From Chloroflexi bacterium HGW-Chloroflexi-4 (GTDB lineage: Bacteria; Chloroflexota; Anaerolineae; Anaerolineales; Anaerolineaceae), in contig PHBW01000002.1 of assembly GCA_002840715.1 (NCBI GenBank), positions 146,630 to 210,629 of the forward strand: a stretch of DNA of 64,000 bases. Reading direction: 5' to 3'. Position 1 is the first letter of the stretch. Each line of letters starts with the position of its first letter. Shown one piece after another: positions 1 to 8,419 of this stretch. The translations under genes and the position numbers were made by a program. The notes under the pieces were generated by a model. The model did no database searches and was not told the origin of the DNA. It worked only from the letters and a program-made list of their open reading frames with translations.

Positions 1-1730
1 CCCACGGCACCATCGTTTGGTTCAAGGAGGACCGCACCATTGAAGTCTGGTCAACTACAATTTGCCCGTTCATCATCCGCGAAGACCTGGCACATTCATA
101 TGATGTGCCCGTCAGCGATGTGCGCGTTCATACCCCAGACCTGGGCGGCTGTTTCGGCTACAAATCTGATGTCACAACCGAACAAACCATTGCCTGGATC
201 GCCAGCTTTGTTCCTGGACGCCCGGTCAAATGGGTCGGCACCCGTGAAGAAGACTTCACCAGCACCCTGTTGGCTCACGGCATTCGCACCAAAATGAAGA
301 TGGGCGCCAAGAAAGACGGCACCCTGGTGGCCATTAAGAGCACCATTTATCACACCGGCGGCGCCTATGCTGACACAGCCGTCAACGTGACCATCGCTTC
401 AACCCATAACTCAACCGGTCCTTATGAATATAAGCACTGCGACCTCACCGGTTACACCGTTTATACCAACACCCCGGCAGTCGGCGCCTACCGCGGCTAC
501 GGACACCAGGAAAGCCAGATTGCTTCGGAACGCATGATGGACCTCATGGCCCGCAAGTTGGGCATGAATCCGCTTGAATTCCGCAAGAAGAACTTCCTGT
601 CTGAGGGCAAGGTCAATGCTGTCGGTGAAACCATGTGGAAGCACAATGGCGATCTGCTCGAATGTGCAAACCGGGTTGAAAAAATGGTCTTCGGCAAGCC
701 CAAACCAGCTGAAGATGAACAATATGTTTACGGCCGCGCCATGGTGACTGTGATGAAATCCCCCAAGGGGGCACCATTCTCCACCAAGGGCTGCTACATG
801 AAGATGAACATCGATGGCTCCGTCAACATTAATATGGGCGGTGCTGAAGTGGGTCAGGGTCTGCGCACAGTGATCAAACAGGTGGCAGCCGAAGCCCTTA
901 TGATTCCACCTGAACAAATCAGAATTTACACTGAAATTGACACCCAGTATTCACCCTACGAGTGGCAAACCATTGGTTCGATGTTCACCACCCAGGGAGG
1001 ACGCGCCATCATCCGCGCCGCGGAAAAACTGATTGCACAATTGAAGAATACCGCCGCCCAGGTTTTGAAGACTGACCTCGATTATCTAGAATATGACGGC
1101 GAATTCGTTTATTTGCGCAACGATCCGACCATCCGTGTGGCAGTGCCTGATCTCGCCCGTGGATACATTACCAGTGATGGCATCACGATCGGCGAACTTG
1201 CCCAATCCGTTTCAGATGCCCGCCTGCCCCGTTACTCCAACCCGGATAAAAACGGACAGGGCTCCATCGGCGTTACCTATACCATGGGCGCTCAGGGCGT
1301 GGATCTCAAGATTGAAAAGAAATCCGGCAAGGTTATCATCGACCACTACTACTCGGTGTTTGATGTCGGCCAGGTGATCAATCCTCTGCAAATCCGTGGG
1401 TCGGTGTTGGGCGGTGTAATGATGTCCATCGGCGCTGCCTTGACTGAAGAAGTTGTGTTTGACAAGGAAGGTCGCATCACCAATCCTCACCTGTTCAAAT
1501 ATCACATTCCCACCTACAAAGAAGCCCCAGTACAGACAATTGAGTTTGTAGAAACTCCAGATCCCATCGGTCCATTTGGCGCACGCGGTATTGGCGAACA
1601 CTCTGTCATCGGAGCTGCTCCCGCCATTCTCAACGCCATTTATGACGCCATCGGCGTGGATCTGTTCGAGATTCCTGTAACACCAGACAAGGTGAAAGCT
1701 GCCCTTGAAGCACGAAAGGAGTTGAAATAA
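1..1730 (+). CDS. Xanthine dehydrogenase-family molybdopterin-binding subunit (5' partial)
   Basis: The reading frame is open from base 3 to the TAA at 1728-1730, giving 575 visible residues; the N-terminus lies outside the window. It is the large molybdopterin-cytosine-dinucleotide subunit of a molybdenum hydroxylase, which hydroxylates an aromatic or purine-like ring using water. Family landmarks are seen: GGCFGYK near nt 144 (usual form GGGFGGK), AYRGYGHQ near 486, a GGAEVGQG loop near 840, and GIGEHS near 1590, whose Glu matches the catalytic base of the family. A GTG at 105 is not the start because homology-like sequence continues upstream. It overlaps the next gene by one base (TAATG). 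No FAD subunit is visible. The substrate cannot be told from sequence; the neighbouring amidohydrolase suggests N-heterocycle catabolism. Confidence 0.9.
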   Translation, partial: HGTIVWFKEDRTIEVWSTTICPFIIREDLAHSYDVPVSDVRVHTPDLGGCFGYKSDVTTEQTIAWIASFVPGRPVKWVGTREEDFTSTLLAHGIRTKMKMGAKKDGTLVAIKSTIYHTGGAYADTAVNVTIASTHNSTGPYEYKHCDLTGYTVYTNTPAVGAYRGYGHQESQIASERMMDLMARKLGMNPLEFRKKNFLSEGKVNAVGETMWKHNGDLLECANRVEKMVFGKPKPAEDEQYVYGRAMVTVMKSPKGAPFSTKGCYMKMNIDGSVNINMGGAEVGQGLRTVIKQVAAEALMIPPEQIRIYTEIDTQYSPYEWQTIGSMFTTQGGRAIIRAAEKLIAQLKNTAAQVLKTDLDYLEYDGEFVYLRNDPTIRVAVPDLARGYITSDGITIGELAQSVSDARLPRYSNPDKNGQGSIGVTYTMGAQGVDLKIEKKSGKVIIDHYYSVFDVGQVINPLQIRGSVLGGVMMSIGAALTEEVVFDKEGRITNPHLFKYHIPTYKEAPVQTIEFVETPDPIGPFGARGIGEHSVIGAAPAILNAIYDAIGVDLFEIPVTPDKVKAALEARKELK

Positions 1731-2209
1731 TGGCTGAAAGAATGACCCTTACCATCAACGGCAAAGAACAGACCGTTGATTATGAACCAGAAATGATGCT
1801 GCTCGATGTACTGCGTGAAGTACTTAACCTCACCGGCACCAAACACGGCTGCGATAACTCCACCTGCGGCACATGCACCGTGGTCATGGATGGCAAAGCC
1901 ACGAAAAGCTGCAACACACCAGCCGCCAAAGCAGCCGGCACCTCCATAGTGACCGTTGAAGGACTTGCCAAAGGTATGGAACTGCATCCCATCCAAAAAG
2001 CCATCTCAGAGTCTGGCGCAGTGCAGTGCGGTTTTTGCACCCCCGGCATCGTGATGGAACTTTATGGCTTGCTCGAAACCAACCCTGACGCCAGTGAAGT
2101 TGAAATGACGAATGCACTCAATAAGCATCTTTGCCGCTGCACCGGATATGAACCCATCCGTGACGGCGCATTGATTGCTCAAAAAATGATCAAAGAAACA
2201 CGCAAGTAA
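1730..2209 (+). CDS. (2Fe-2S)-binding subunit of molybdenum hydroxylase
   Basis: This 159-residue protein is the small iron-sulfur subunit partnering the upstream Mo subunit and would pass electrons from the Mo centre to an acceptor. The plant-type ferredoxin cluster is seen as CDNSTCGTC plus a Cys further on (KSC), and the second cluster as CGFCTPG and LCRCTGY. Length and motif order are those of CoxS/XdhC-type small subunits. Its ATG overlaps the stop codon of the preceding gene (TAATG), so translation is probably coupled. The FAD subunit that usually completes the complex is absent downstream, so it is either before the window or unlinked. Confidence 0.95.
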   Translation: MAERMTLTINGKEQTVDYEPEMMLLDVLREVLNLTGTKHGCDNSTCGTCTVVMDGKATKSCNTPAAKAAGTSIVTVEGLAKGMELHPIQKAISESGAVQCGFCTPGIVMELYGLLETNPDASEVEMTNALNKHLCRCTGYEPIRDGALIAQKMIKETRK

Positions 2210-2232
2210 AAATTATCTTTCTGGAGAATAAA

Positions 2233-3441
2233 ATGGCTTACGATATTTTGATCAAGAATGCAAAAACCCGCGAAACCGGCAGCAATTTAATGCAGATTGC
2301 CATTGAAAAAGGCAAGATTGTAAAAATTGCAGAAGAAATCTCCGGCGAAGCCAAACAAACCATCGATGCAAACAGCAATCTCGTAACCGGTTCCTTCATT
2401 AACGGACATTTACATCTCGACAAGGTCTATACTCTCGCCATGATGGATGATGAAGCCATCAGTGCTTACACCGACGGCGGTATGGGCGGCGCAATGACAG
2501 CCATTGAACTGGCTTCCAATGTCAAGAAAAAATATGACGAAAAATGGATCATCCAGAACGTGCGTAAAGCGCTTGATCTGGCTGTACGCTATGGCAACAC
2601 TCACATTCGTGCATTCGCAGATACAGATACCACCGGCAAGCTGGAGGGCGTCAAAGCCCTGATCAAAGCCCGTGAAGAGTATAAAGGCCGTGTTGAAGTG
2701 CAGGTGGTTGCCTTCCCGCAGGATGGCGTCGTCCGTGACCCCGGTGCTGAAGGATACGTGGAAGAAGCCCTAAAGTTGGGCGCTGATGTCGTTGGCGGCA
2801 TCCCCTGGATTGAGTATACCGATGCAGATTCACAAGAACACATCGATCTGATGTTCAAACTGGCCAAGAAATATAATAAAGACGTCTCGATGCTGATCGA
2901 TGACGCCGGCGACTCAACCCTGCGCACGCTTGAAATGCTGGCCGTCACCACCCTTCGCGAAGGCTGGCAGGGACGTGTGACCGTGCAGCACGCACGCGCC
3001 ATGGCCCTCTACCCGGAACCTTACTACCGTAAGATTGAAGCTCTGCTGAAGAAGGGTCAAATCGGCCTCGTCTCTGACCCTCAGACCGGACCGCTGTATG
3101 CCCGAGTGAAATCACTCTACAACGCCGGCGTCAGTGTTGCCCTCGGCCAGGATGATATTGCGGATGCCTACTATCCCTTTGGGCGTAACAACATGCAGGA
3201 AGTCGCTTTCCTGGCAGCCCACTTGATGAACATGGTCAGCCGCCCCGAGATGGAAGTGCTCTTTGACCTGATCACCACCAACGCCGCCAAGGCGCTTGGC
3301 ATCAAGAATTACGGCGTCAAAGAAGGCTGCAATGCCGATCTGGTAATTTTGGATGCCGGCAATGTCTGGGAAGCCCTCTGGTCACACGACTATCCGCTGT
3401 ACGTGATCAAAGACGGCGTGGATATCACCGTTCGCAAGTAG
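2233..3441 (+). CDS. Cytosine deaminase-like (CodA-type) amidohydrolase
   Basis: This 402-residue protein begins 23 bp after the 2Fe-2S gene behind GGAG, so it shares the operon. It follows the CodA-type metal-dependent hydrolase plan: NGHLHLDK near residue 58 gives the HxH metal pair, VVAFPQDG near 157 matches the substrate-binding Gln region, VQHARAM near 253 carries a further His, and LGQDD near 304 the catalytic Asp. The usual HxxE segment of cytosine deaminase appears here as LIDD, so one expected metal-binding His is replaced by Leu. The chemistry may therefore be ring opening or deamination of an oxidised heterocycle rather than cytosine deamination. The assignment to the superfamily is firm; the substrate is unknown. 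Confidence 0.85.
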   Translation: MAYDILIKNAKTRETGSNLMQIAIEKGKIVKIAEEISGEAKQTIDANSNLVTGSFINGHLHLDKVYTLAMMDDEAISAYTDGGMGGAMTAIELASNVKKKYDEKWIIQNVRKALDLAVRYGNTHIRAFADTDTTGKLEGVKALIKAREEYKGRVEVQVVAFPQDGVVRDPGAEGYVEEALKLGADVVGGIPWIEYTDADSQEHIDLMFKLAKKYNKDVSMLIDDAGDSTLRTLEMLAVTTLREGWQGRVTVQHARAMALYPEPYYRKIEALLKKGQIGLVSDPQTGPLYARVKSLYNAGVSVALGQDDIADAYYPFGRNNMQEVAFLAAHLMNMVSRPEMEVLFDLITTNAAKALGIKNYGVKEGCNADLVILDAGNVWEALWSHDYPLYVIKDGVDITVRK

Positions 3442-3461
3442 GGGCTTATTGCAATAAGCCC
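3442..3461. repeat. Perfect 20-bp palindrome directly after the amidohydrolase stop
   Basis: The ten bases GGGCTTATTG are followed at once by their exact reverse complement CAATAAGCCC. It begins on the base after the stop codon. With no loop it is a poor terminator stem but a good dyad for a DNA-binding protein; the real terminator follows 16 bases later. Confidence 0.7.
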
Positions 3462-3476
3462 GTTCCGAAATAATGC

Positions 3477-3513
3477 AAACCGCCGCGAATTTTGTATTCG
3501 CGGCGGTTTTTTT
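3477..3513 (+). terminator. Intrinsic terminator of the molybdenum hydroxylase operon
   Basis: A 13-bp perfect stem (AAACCGCCGCGAA with TTCGCGGCGGTTT) encloses a short loop and runs into a T-tract. It lies between convergent genes and could serve both strands. Confidence 0.9.
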
Positions 3514-3529
3514 ATGTTTAATTTTCTAC

Positions 3530-4660
3530 TTATGCTAAAGGAGGAGGAACAACCTCTGAGGTCTGAAGCACCGGAGGCACACTACCAGCTTTCATTTCAC
3601 GGTAGGTTTGCGTCCAGATGCTGGAAGCGAAGAGGTCAAACCAACTGCTCACAAGTGTGGCGGGTGAACCCACTACTGTGAAGAAGAAGATTAGACCGAC
3701 CAAACCACCGACAATCCAAGCTGCGAGACCTGATGAGAAGATACTGGTGATTCCGAAAGCGATTGCACCTGGGATGGCGCCGACAACTGCACCGGGGATC
3801 ATCATGATTGCCATGGCAGGCAAAAGAACGAGTAACGAGATGACGAATGCAATGCCGAAACCGATTCTCAAGCCAAGCATGACCAGCCAGGTGAGGAAGG
3901 CATTCTTGAAATTGTGAGCCATCATGGCCCAGCCTTGTTTGAAACCTTCACCAATTGAGGCGCCGTCGATGGCAATGGCGCGCACAATAAACTGGCGCCA
4001 CAGGCCAACAAATATCATAACGATGGCTAACAAGAGCACTAAGAAACCAGCCAGGATCATCAAACCAATCATACCTGGAGCAAAACTGAAGTCACCCTTG
4101 ACGGCGTTTAGGGCAAAGATTGCACCGCCAATGGCAAATCCCAGAGCGATCAGCAAACCAGGGGCGCCAATGATCAAGTCAATCACCCAGATGCGGAAGG
4201 CGCGGACGTTCCAACCCAAAGACCAACCAGGCTTAAATTTCATTTTGCTGCCGTCGGTTTCGTATTGATCCACCATACGCATCAATGAGGTCTCCGTTGG
4301 ATAGCGTACCAGTGCCAAAAGCAGGTTGACCACGATGCCAATAGCAAAGAGGATAACGATCGTCCAGATGATGGTGCCAACGATTCGATCAGGGGTGAAG
4401 AGGGGAATCACATCCGTTTCAAACCAGTTGACGCCTTCGTGCATCCATGAAGGCATATTGCGATCCAATTGTGGACGGTCCCAATGGAATTGTTCCATAG
4501 GGTTAGTGTTGGACCGATAACCAGTTCCACCACCGCCACCACCGCCGCCATTAATAGTACTGCCGCCAGCTAAAGCCAGAAGGAATGCAAAAATCCATAA
4601 AACCTTGTAGTTCCAGACTGTGTACCACGCTCGTGAAATTTTCTTGCCAATATCAAACAT
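3530..4660 (-). CDS. Multi-pass membrane protein of unknown function
   Basis: The product is 376 residues. I chose the ATG at 4660 because GGAGAG lies six bases before it; an in-frame ATG 12 bases upstream has no ribosome site. After one N-terminal hydrophobic segment there is a glycine run of eight, an extracytoplasmic-looking stretch of about 60 residues, then roughly five to six long hydrophobic helices rich in Gly, Ala and Ile. The general look is of the polytopic family annotated as DUF975-like or glycerophosphodiester-phosphodiesterase membrane domains, but I cannot name it. It is downstream of and in line with tex, separated by about 300 bp. Confidence 0.75.
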   Translation of the reverse strand: MFDIGKKISRAWYTVWNYKVLWIFAFLLALAGGSTINGGGGGGGGTGYRSNTNPMEQFHWDRPQLDRNMPSWMHEGVNWFETDVIPLFTPDRIVGTIIWTIVILFAIGIVVNLLLALVRYPTETSLMRMVDQYETDGSKMKFKPGWSLGWNVRAFRIWVIDLIIGAPGLLIALGFAIGGAIFALNAVKGDFSFAPGMIGLMILAGFLVLLLAIVMIFVGLWRQFIVRAIAIDGASIGEGFKQGWAMMAHNFKNAFLTWLVMLGLRIGFGIAFVISLLVLLPAMAIMMIPGAVVGAIPGAIAFGITSIFSSGLAAWIVGGLVGLIFFFTVVGSPATLVSSWFDLFASSIWTQTYREMKAGSVPPVLQTSEVVPPPLA

Positions 4661-4956
4661 TTTTCTCTCCATAAAATTGAACCGAGAACCGAGAGTTGAG
4701 AACTGACACCTATCGCTGCTATACGGCTCGGGTGCACAGAAACCATGGAATCGTCAAAACCGACGGATTTTCCAATTTTCTCGCATCACAATAGTTCTAC
4801 AAATGATTTCTATACTTAATATACGAGGATTTTCGCTAATCGTTTCAATGATATTTATTAGAACCGTATTAACAATTAATAATAGAATCGTGAAAATAAT
4901 TTCACGATTCTATTTAATGGTTTTTACGGTTCTCTACTCTCTATTCTCTATTCTCA
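4661..4956. other. Intergenic region with nested inverted repeat and GAGAACC-type repeats
   Basis: No gene is seen. A strong hairpin occupies 4882-4913 (14-bp arms, ATAA loop), and it is itself enclosed by outer arms GAACCGTA (4861-4868) and TACGGTTC (4925-4932). The sequence CGAGAACCGAGA at 4683-4694 recurs on the far side of tex at 7241-7252. A TCTCTATTC-rich run at 4931-4958, next to the tex stop codon, is a degenerate inverted copy of the same purine motif. The hairpin may terminate tex transcription although its U-tract is weak. Confidence 0.6.
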
Positions 4957-7086
4957 TTACTTCTCCATAGTCAGGGAAATTCTACCCCGTTCAGCCTCTA
5001 CTTTAAGGATGGCCACTTCAATAATGTCACCGACCTGTAAGCTGACACCAGCTGGCACCTGGGTGCGGTGCAGCAGACCGTCCTGCTTGACGCCGATGTC
5101 GACAAAGGTGCCAAAATCCACCACGTTGCGGACTGTGCCCTTGAGTATCATGCCCACTGTCAGATCTTCCATCTTTAGCACGTCTGAACGCAAGATGGGC
5201 GCGGGGGTGTCTTCGCGGGGATCGCGGCCAGGGCGCACCAACTGCTCAAGGATGTCGGTGAGCGTTGGCACACCGCAGCCAATCTCTTCAGCCAGTTCGT
5301 GCATGGGTTTGGTTTGCAGTTTGCCAATCGCTTTGCGTTTTTCATCTAATGAGGTTGACATGCTGATGCCGGCCAGATCAAGCACAGCGGCGGCTACGGC
5401 ATAACTTTCAGGATGGATGGCCGATGCATCCAGCGGATTCTTGCCATCGCGGATGCGCAGGAAGCCTGCAGATTGTTCATAGGCTTTGGGACCTAGACCG
5501 GGTACTGTTTTTATGGCATCACGATCAGCGAATGTACCTTTCTCATCTCTAAACGCCACCATCTTTTCGGCCAGTTTTTGACCAATGCCTGAAACGTAAC
5601 TCAGCAAGGCGGGTGAGGCAGTGTTGACATCCACACCTACACTGTTAACAACGTCCTCCACAACCCCGGTGAGGGCTGCGGTCAGGGCGGTCTGGTCCAC
5701 GTCATGCTGATACATGCCCACACCAATCGAGCGTGGATCAATTTTGACCAATTCTGCCAGCGGATCCTGCACACGGCGGGCAATGCTGACAGCCCCACGG
5801 ATGGAGACATCCAGATCGGGCATTTCAGCGCGCGCCAACGGACTGGCTGAATAGACCGAAGCGCCGGCTTCGTTTGTGATCAGATAGCGTACGGTGGTGA
5901 GTTCGCGTGTGATCTCGGCAGCAAGCTGTTCCGTCTCGCGCGAGGCGGTGCCGTTGCCGATGGAAATGAGGGTGACGCCGTGTTTGGCGATCAGCCCTTT
6001 AATTTTCTCTTTGGATTCCTTCCACTCGTTTTGGGGTGCATGAGGATAAATGGTGCCGGTATCAAGCAGTTTGCCGGTAGGGCCGACCACAGCCAGTTTG
6101 GTGCCGGTACGAAAGCCGGGATCCAGACCCAGCACAGTTTGGCCGAGTAATGGCGGCTGACCCAATAAAGCTTTGAGGTTGGAGGCAAAGACCTTGATGG
6201 CATGGGTTTCGCCTGCTACGGTCAATTCGCGGCGCACATCGCGTTCAATGGAGGGTAGCAGCAGGCGTTCAGCAGCATCGATAATAGCTTCTTCGAGTTC
6301 AGTACAGAAAGGTGAACGCACGTCCGGGCGGTAGTAGTCCACGATGGAACTCTTCCAGTCCTTCTCATCCACGGTCACTCTCACCCGCAGCACTTTTTCA
6401 GTCTCGCCGCGATTGATGGCCAGCACCTGATGCGGACGCATCCGACTAACCTGTGAGGTGAACTCATAGTAAGTTGCATAAACAGATTTTTCGTCTTTGG
6501 CGTCTTCGATGTATTCGCTGGTGAGAGTGCCAAACTGCATGGCCTTGCGGCGAGTGGAGGCTCTTACTTCGGCAGAATCGCTGATGGTCTCGGCGGTGAT
6601 ATCGCGGGCTCCGGCCAGGGCATCTTCCACGGTTTCAACCTGCTCATTCAAGAACCCCTGCGCCATTTTCTGAGCATCGCCGGGGGTGCGCGCCTGGGTG
6701 AGGATCATATCTGCCAGACCCTGCAAGCCTTTCTCGCGGGCGATGGAGGCGCGGGTACGGCGTTTGGGTTTATAAGGTGCGTAAAGGTCTTCAACAGCCG
6801 TCATGGTGTCGGCGGCTGTCAGTTTTTCAAGCAGTTCGGGCGTCATTTTGCCCTGCTCTTCGATGGAGGCGATGACCGCGGCGCGGCGCTCTTCGAGGGT
6901 ACGGCCTTTTTCGAGCAGGCTCTGCACCTGGCGTAATTGATCTTCATCCAATGTGCCGGTGGCTTCTTTACGATAACGGGCAATAAAGGGGACGGTGGCG
7001 CCTTCATCCAACAATTCGATGGTGGCGGCAACCTGAGTGGGGCGAATATTCAGTGCTTTGGCGATGTCTTGTGCAAAGTTGACCAT
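4957..7086 (-). CDS. tex: Tex family transcription accessory / RNA-binding protein
   Basis: At 709 residues this is near the usual Tex length. Tex is a cytoplasmic nucleic-acid-binding protein linked to transcription and RNA turnover. The domain order is seen: an N-terminal helical region, a YqgF/RNase H-like fold starting at VLGLDPGFRTGTKLAVVG near residue 320, helix-hairpin-helix motifs (VSGIGQKLAEKM and VPGLGPKAYEQ, about 500-550), and a C-terminal S1 domain (GTVRNVVDFGTFVDIG, near 650). The ATG follows AGGA with six bases of spacing. It appears monocistronic. Confidence 0.97.
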   Translation of the reverse strand: MVNFAQDIAKALNIRPTQVAATIELLDEGATVPFIARYRKEATGTLDEDQLRQVQSLLEKGRTLEERRAAVIASIEEQGKMTPELLEKLTAADTMTAVEDLYAPYKPKRRTRASIAREKGLQGLADMILTQARTPGDAQKMAQGFLNEQVETVEDALAGARDITAETISDSAEVRASTRRKAMQFGTLTSEYIEDAKDEKSVYATYYEFTSQVSRMRPHQVLAINRGETEKVLRVRVTVDEKDWKSSIVDYYRPDVRSPFCTELEEAIIDAAERLLLPSIERDVRRELTVAGETHAIKVFASNLKALLGQPPLLGQTVLGLDPGFRTGTKLAVVGPTGKLLDTGTIYPHAPQNEWKESKEKIKGLIAKHGVTLISIGNGTASRETEQLAAEITRELTTVRYLITNEAGASVYSASPLARAEMPDLDVSIRGAVSIARRVQDPLAELVKIDPRSIGVGMYQHDVDQTALTAALTGVVEDVVNSVGVDVNTASPALLSYVSGIGQKLAEKMVAFRDEKGTFADRDAIKTVPGLGPKAYEQSAGFLRIRDGKNPLDASAIHPESYAVAAAVLDLAGISMSTSLDEKRKAIGKLQTKPMHELAEEIGCGVPTLTDILEQLVRPGRDPREDTPAPILRSDVLKMEDLTVGMILKGTVRNVVDFGTFVDIGVKQDGLLHRTQVPAGVSLQVGDIIEVAILKVEAERGRISLTMEK

Positions 7087-7660
7087 TAGAATTCCTGTAA
7101 GAAATGATTTAGAGAGGATATTCTATCATATGCCGTGCAGCGGTCACACTTGCACAAGCAGCAAGTGCCAGTGTTGCGAGGAATGGATTTTGCGACGAAG
7201 CAAACCCCTACTGAAATTGCCATATTGGTTTTACGAGAATCGAGAACCGAGAACAGTCGGATCTTCTTCTGGCGCAAGGACAAATGAAAGAATTTATTCG
7301 TTTTTGTTTCAGGAAAAAATGAGAAACAAAGAAAACGAATCATTTTGTTCTCAAAATCATCACGATTAAGGGCTGATTTGTTTTTTTTTATGCACAAATC
7401 ACCTCTTGCTTAACCAACCGGCAGTTGTAAAGGAGCAGTACCAAATATAATAGAATTTTTTTTCTATTATATTAAGTATATTCCATGTGTCAAGAGGAAG
7501 GATTGCTGTTCAAGACATAAATGGAAAGTAGGTTATGGGCCAACATAAGAAAACTTTTTCTCTTGACAAAAACTGAATTAGTAATAAAATTAACTTAGTT
7601 AGATAATTATATTGTTGTTAGAATAATATATGTCATAGCTAATTGTTAGAAGGGATAATA
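7087..7660. other. Long AT-rich intergenic region with two hairpins
   Basis: No convincing gene is present. It holds a second copy of the CGAGAACCGAGA repeat (7241-7252), an imperfect hairpin at 7296-7340 (ATTCG..GTTTC paired with GAAAC..CGAAT), and a perfect AT-rich hairpin at 7444-7473 (12-bp arms around six T). A promoter for the downstream TetR gene lies at its right end. Three GTTAGA hexamers follow that promoter (7598, 7617, 7645) and may be part of the operator. Confidence 0.6.
7563..7590 (+). promoter_or_regulatory. Sigma-70-type promoter of the TetR gene
   Basis: TTGACA (7563-7568) and TAAAAT (7585-7590) are separated by 16 bp, about 70 bp before the start codon. GTTAGA repeats immediately downstream are candidate autoregulatory sites. 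Confidence 0.6.
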
Positions 7661-8254
7661 ATGAATCCGGATTCAAATGACGGCAAGAATATATCAATAA
7701 AAAACCAACGAATTAAATCTTTGTTTGTCCAGGCAACCAAGGAAATTATTATTACTGAAGGTGTAGGAAAAGTAACTGTTAGAAAAATTGCAGAAATAAC
7801 AGGCTATTCTTATGCAACTATCTACCATTATTTTAGTGATTTGAATGACTTGTTATTGGAAGTCAAGGCAAAAATGGTTGGGGATCTTGTAGAGTATATG
7901 GAGCTTCACAAAGCAGATCCAATGGATGGCGTGGAAGCAATAAAAAAGGAAAACCGAATTTTTATTGATTATTTTATTGATCAACCAAATATTTTTGTAT
8001 TTTTTTATTCATACCGGCTTGATTATTCAAAGTCCGATTATGCGGTAAAAACAGATTTAGGCGAAAAATACGGTGAAACGTATCAAAACTTTGTTACCAA
8101 AGGCATCATTAAGCAAGAAGATATCTCGGTTATTGTAAAAACCATAATTTATTCATTGTATGGCGCCCTAGCATTATATTTTTCGAATAATGGACTGACA
8201 AAAAACAAGTTATATGAGGATATCGATCAAATAATTGAATCTTTATTTAACTGA
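7661..8254 (+). CDS. TetR family transcriptional regulator
   Basis: The protein is 197 residues from the ATG at 7661, which follows GAAGGG; an upstream in-frame TTG has no ribosome site. The N-terminal helix-turn-helix is clear: KVTVRKIAEITGYSYATIYHYFSDLNDLLLEVK at about residues 35-67 fits the TetR pattern (shown in the family by the GxSxxTxYxYF-like segment). The C-terminal ligand domain is diverged, as is normal. Codon use is much AT-richer than the genes to its left. It is followed by the flavodoxin lipoprotein on the same strand, 165 bp away, which is its most likely regulated target. Confidence 0.9.
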   Translation: MNPDSNDGKNISIKNQRIKSLFVQATKEIIITEGVGKVTVRKIAEITGYSYATIYHYFSDLNDLLLEVKAKMVGDLVEYMELHKADPMDGVEAIKKENRIFIDYFIDQPNIFVFFYSYRLDYSKSDYAVKTDLGEKYGETYQNFVTKGIIKQEDISVIVKTIIYSLYGALALYFSNNGLTKNKLYEDIDQIIESLFN

Positions 8255-8419
8255 AATGACGATCAAGGTTCTGTTAAGACCAAAGATTTAAACAGATAAT
8301 AATGCTAATCTATCTTCAATTTTTGATGGAATTTCGTAAAGCATATTGAAAGGCCAGATCTTTTTACATTCTCATTGCGATCGATTTCTTTATGCTAAAG
8401 AGAAAAGAAACGAGAACTT

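Noticed and set aside
1..104. Treating the GTG at 105 as the true start of the molybdenum hydroxylase gene
   Set aside because: The frame is open to the window edge and the upstream residues fit the family, so the gene is cut by the window.
2601..3002. Minus-strand frame of 133 residues antisense to the amidohydrolase
   Set aside because: It is a shadow of a strongly coding gene and shows no start signals or recognisable domain.
7086..7397. A 103-residue minus-strand gene just upstream of tex
   Set aside because: It has no ribosome site, runs through the dispersed repeat and a hairpin, and its composition is low-complexity. Its stop overlapping the tex ATG is most likely chance.
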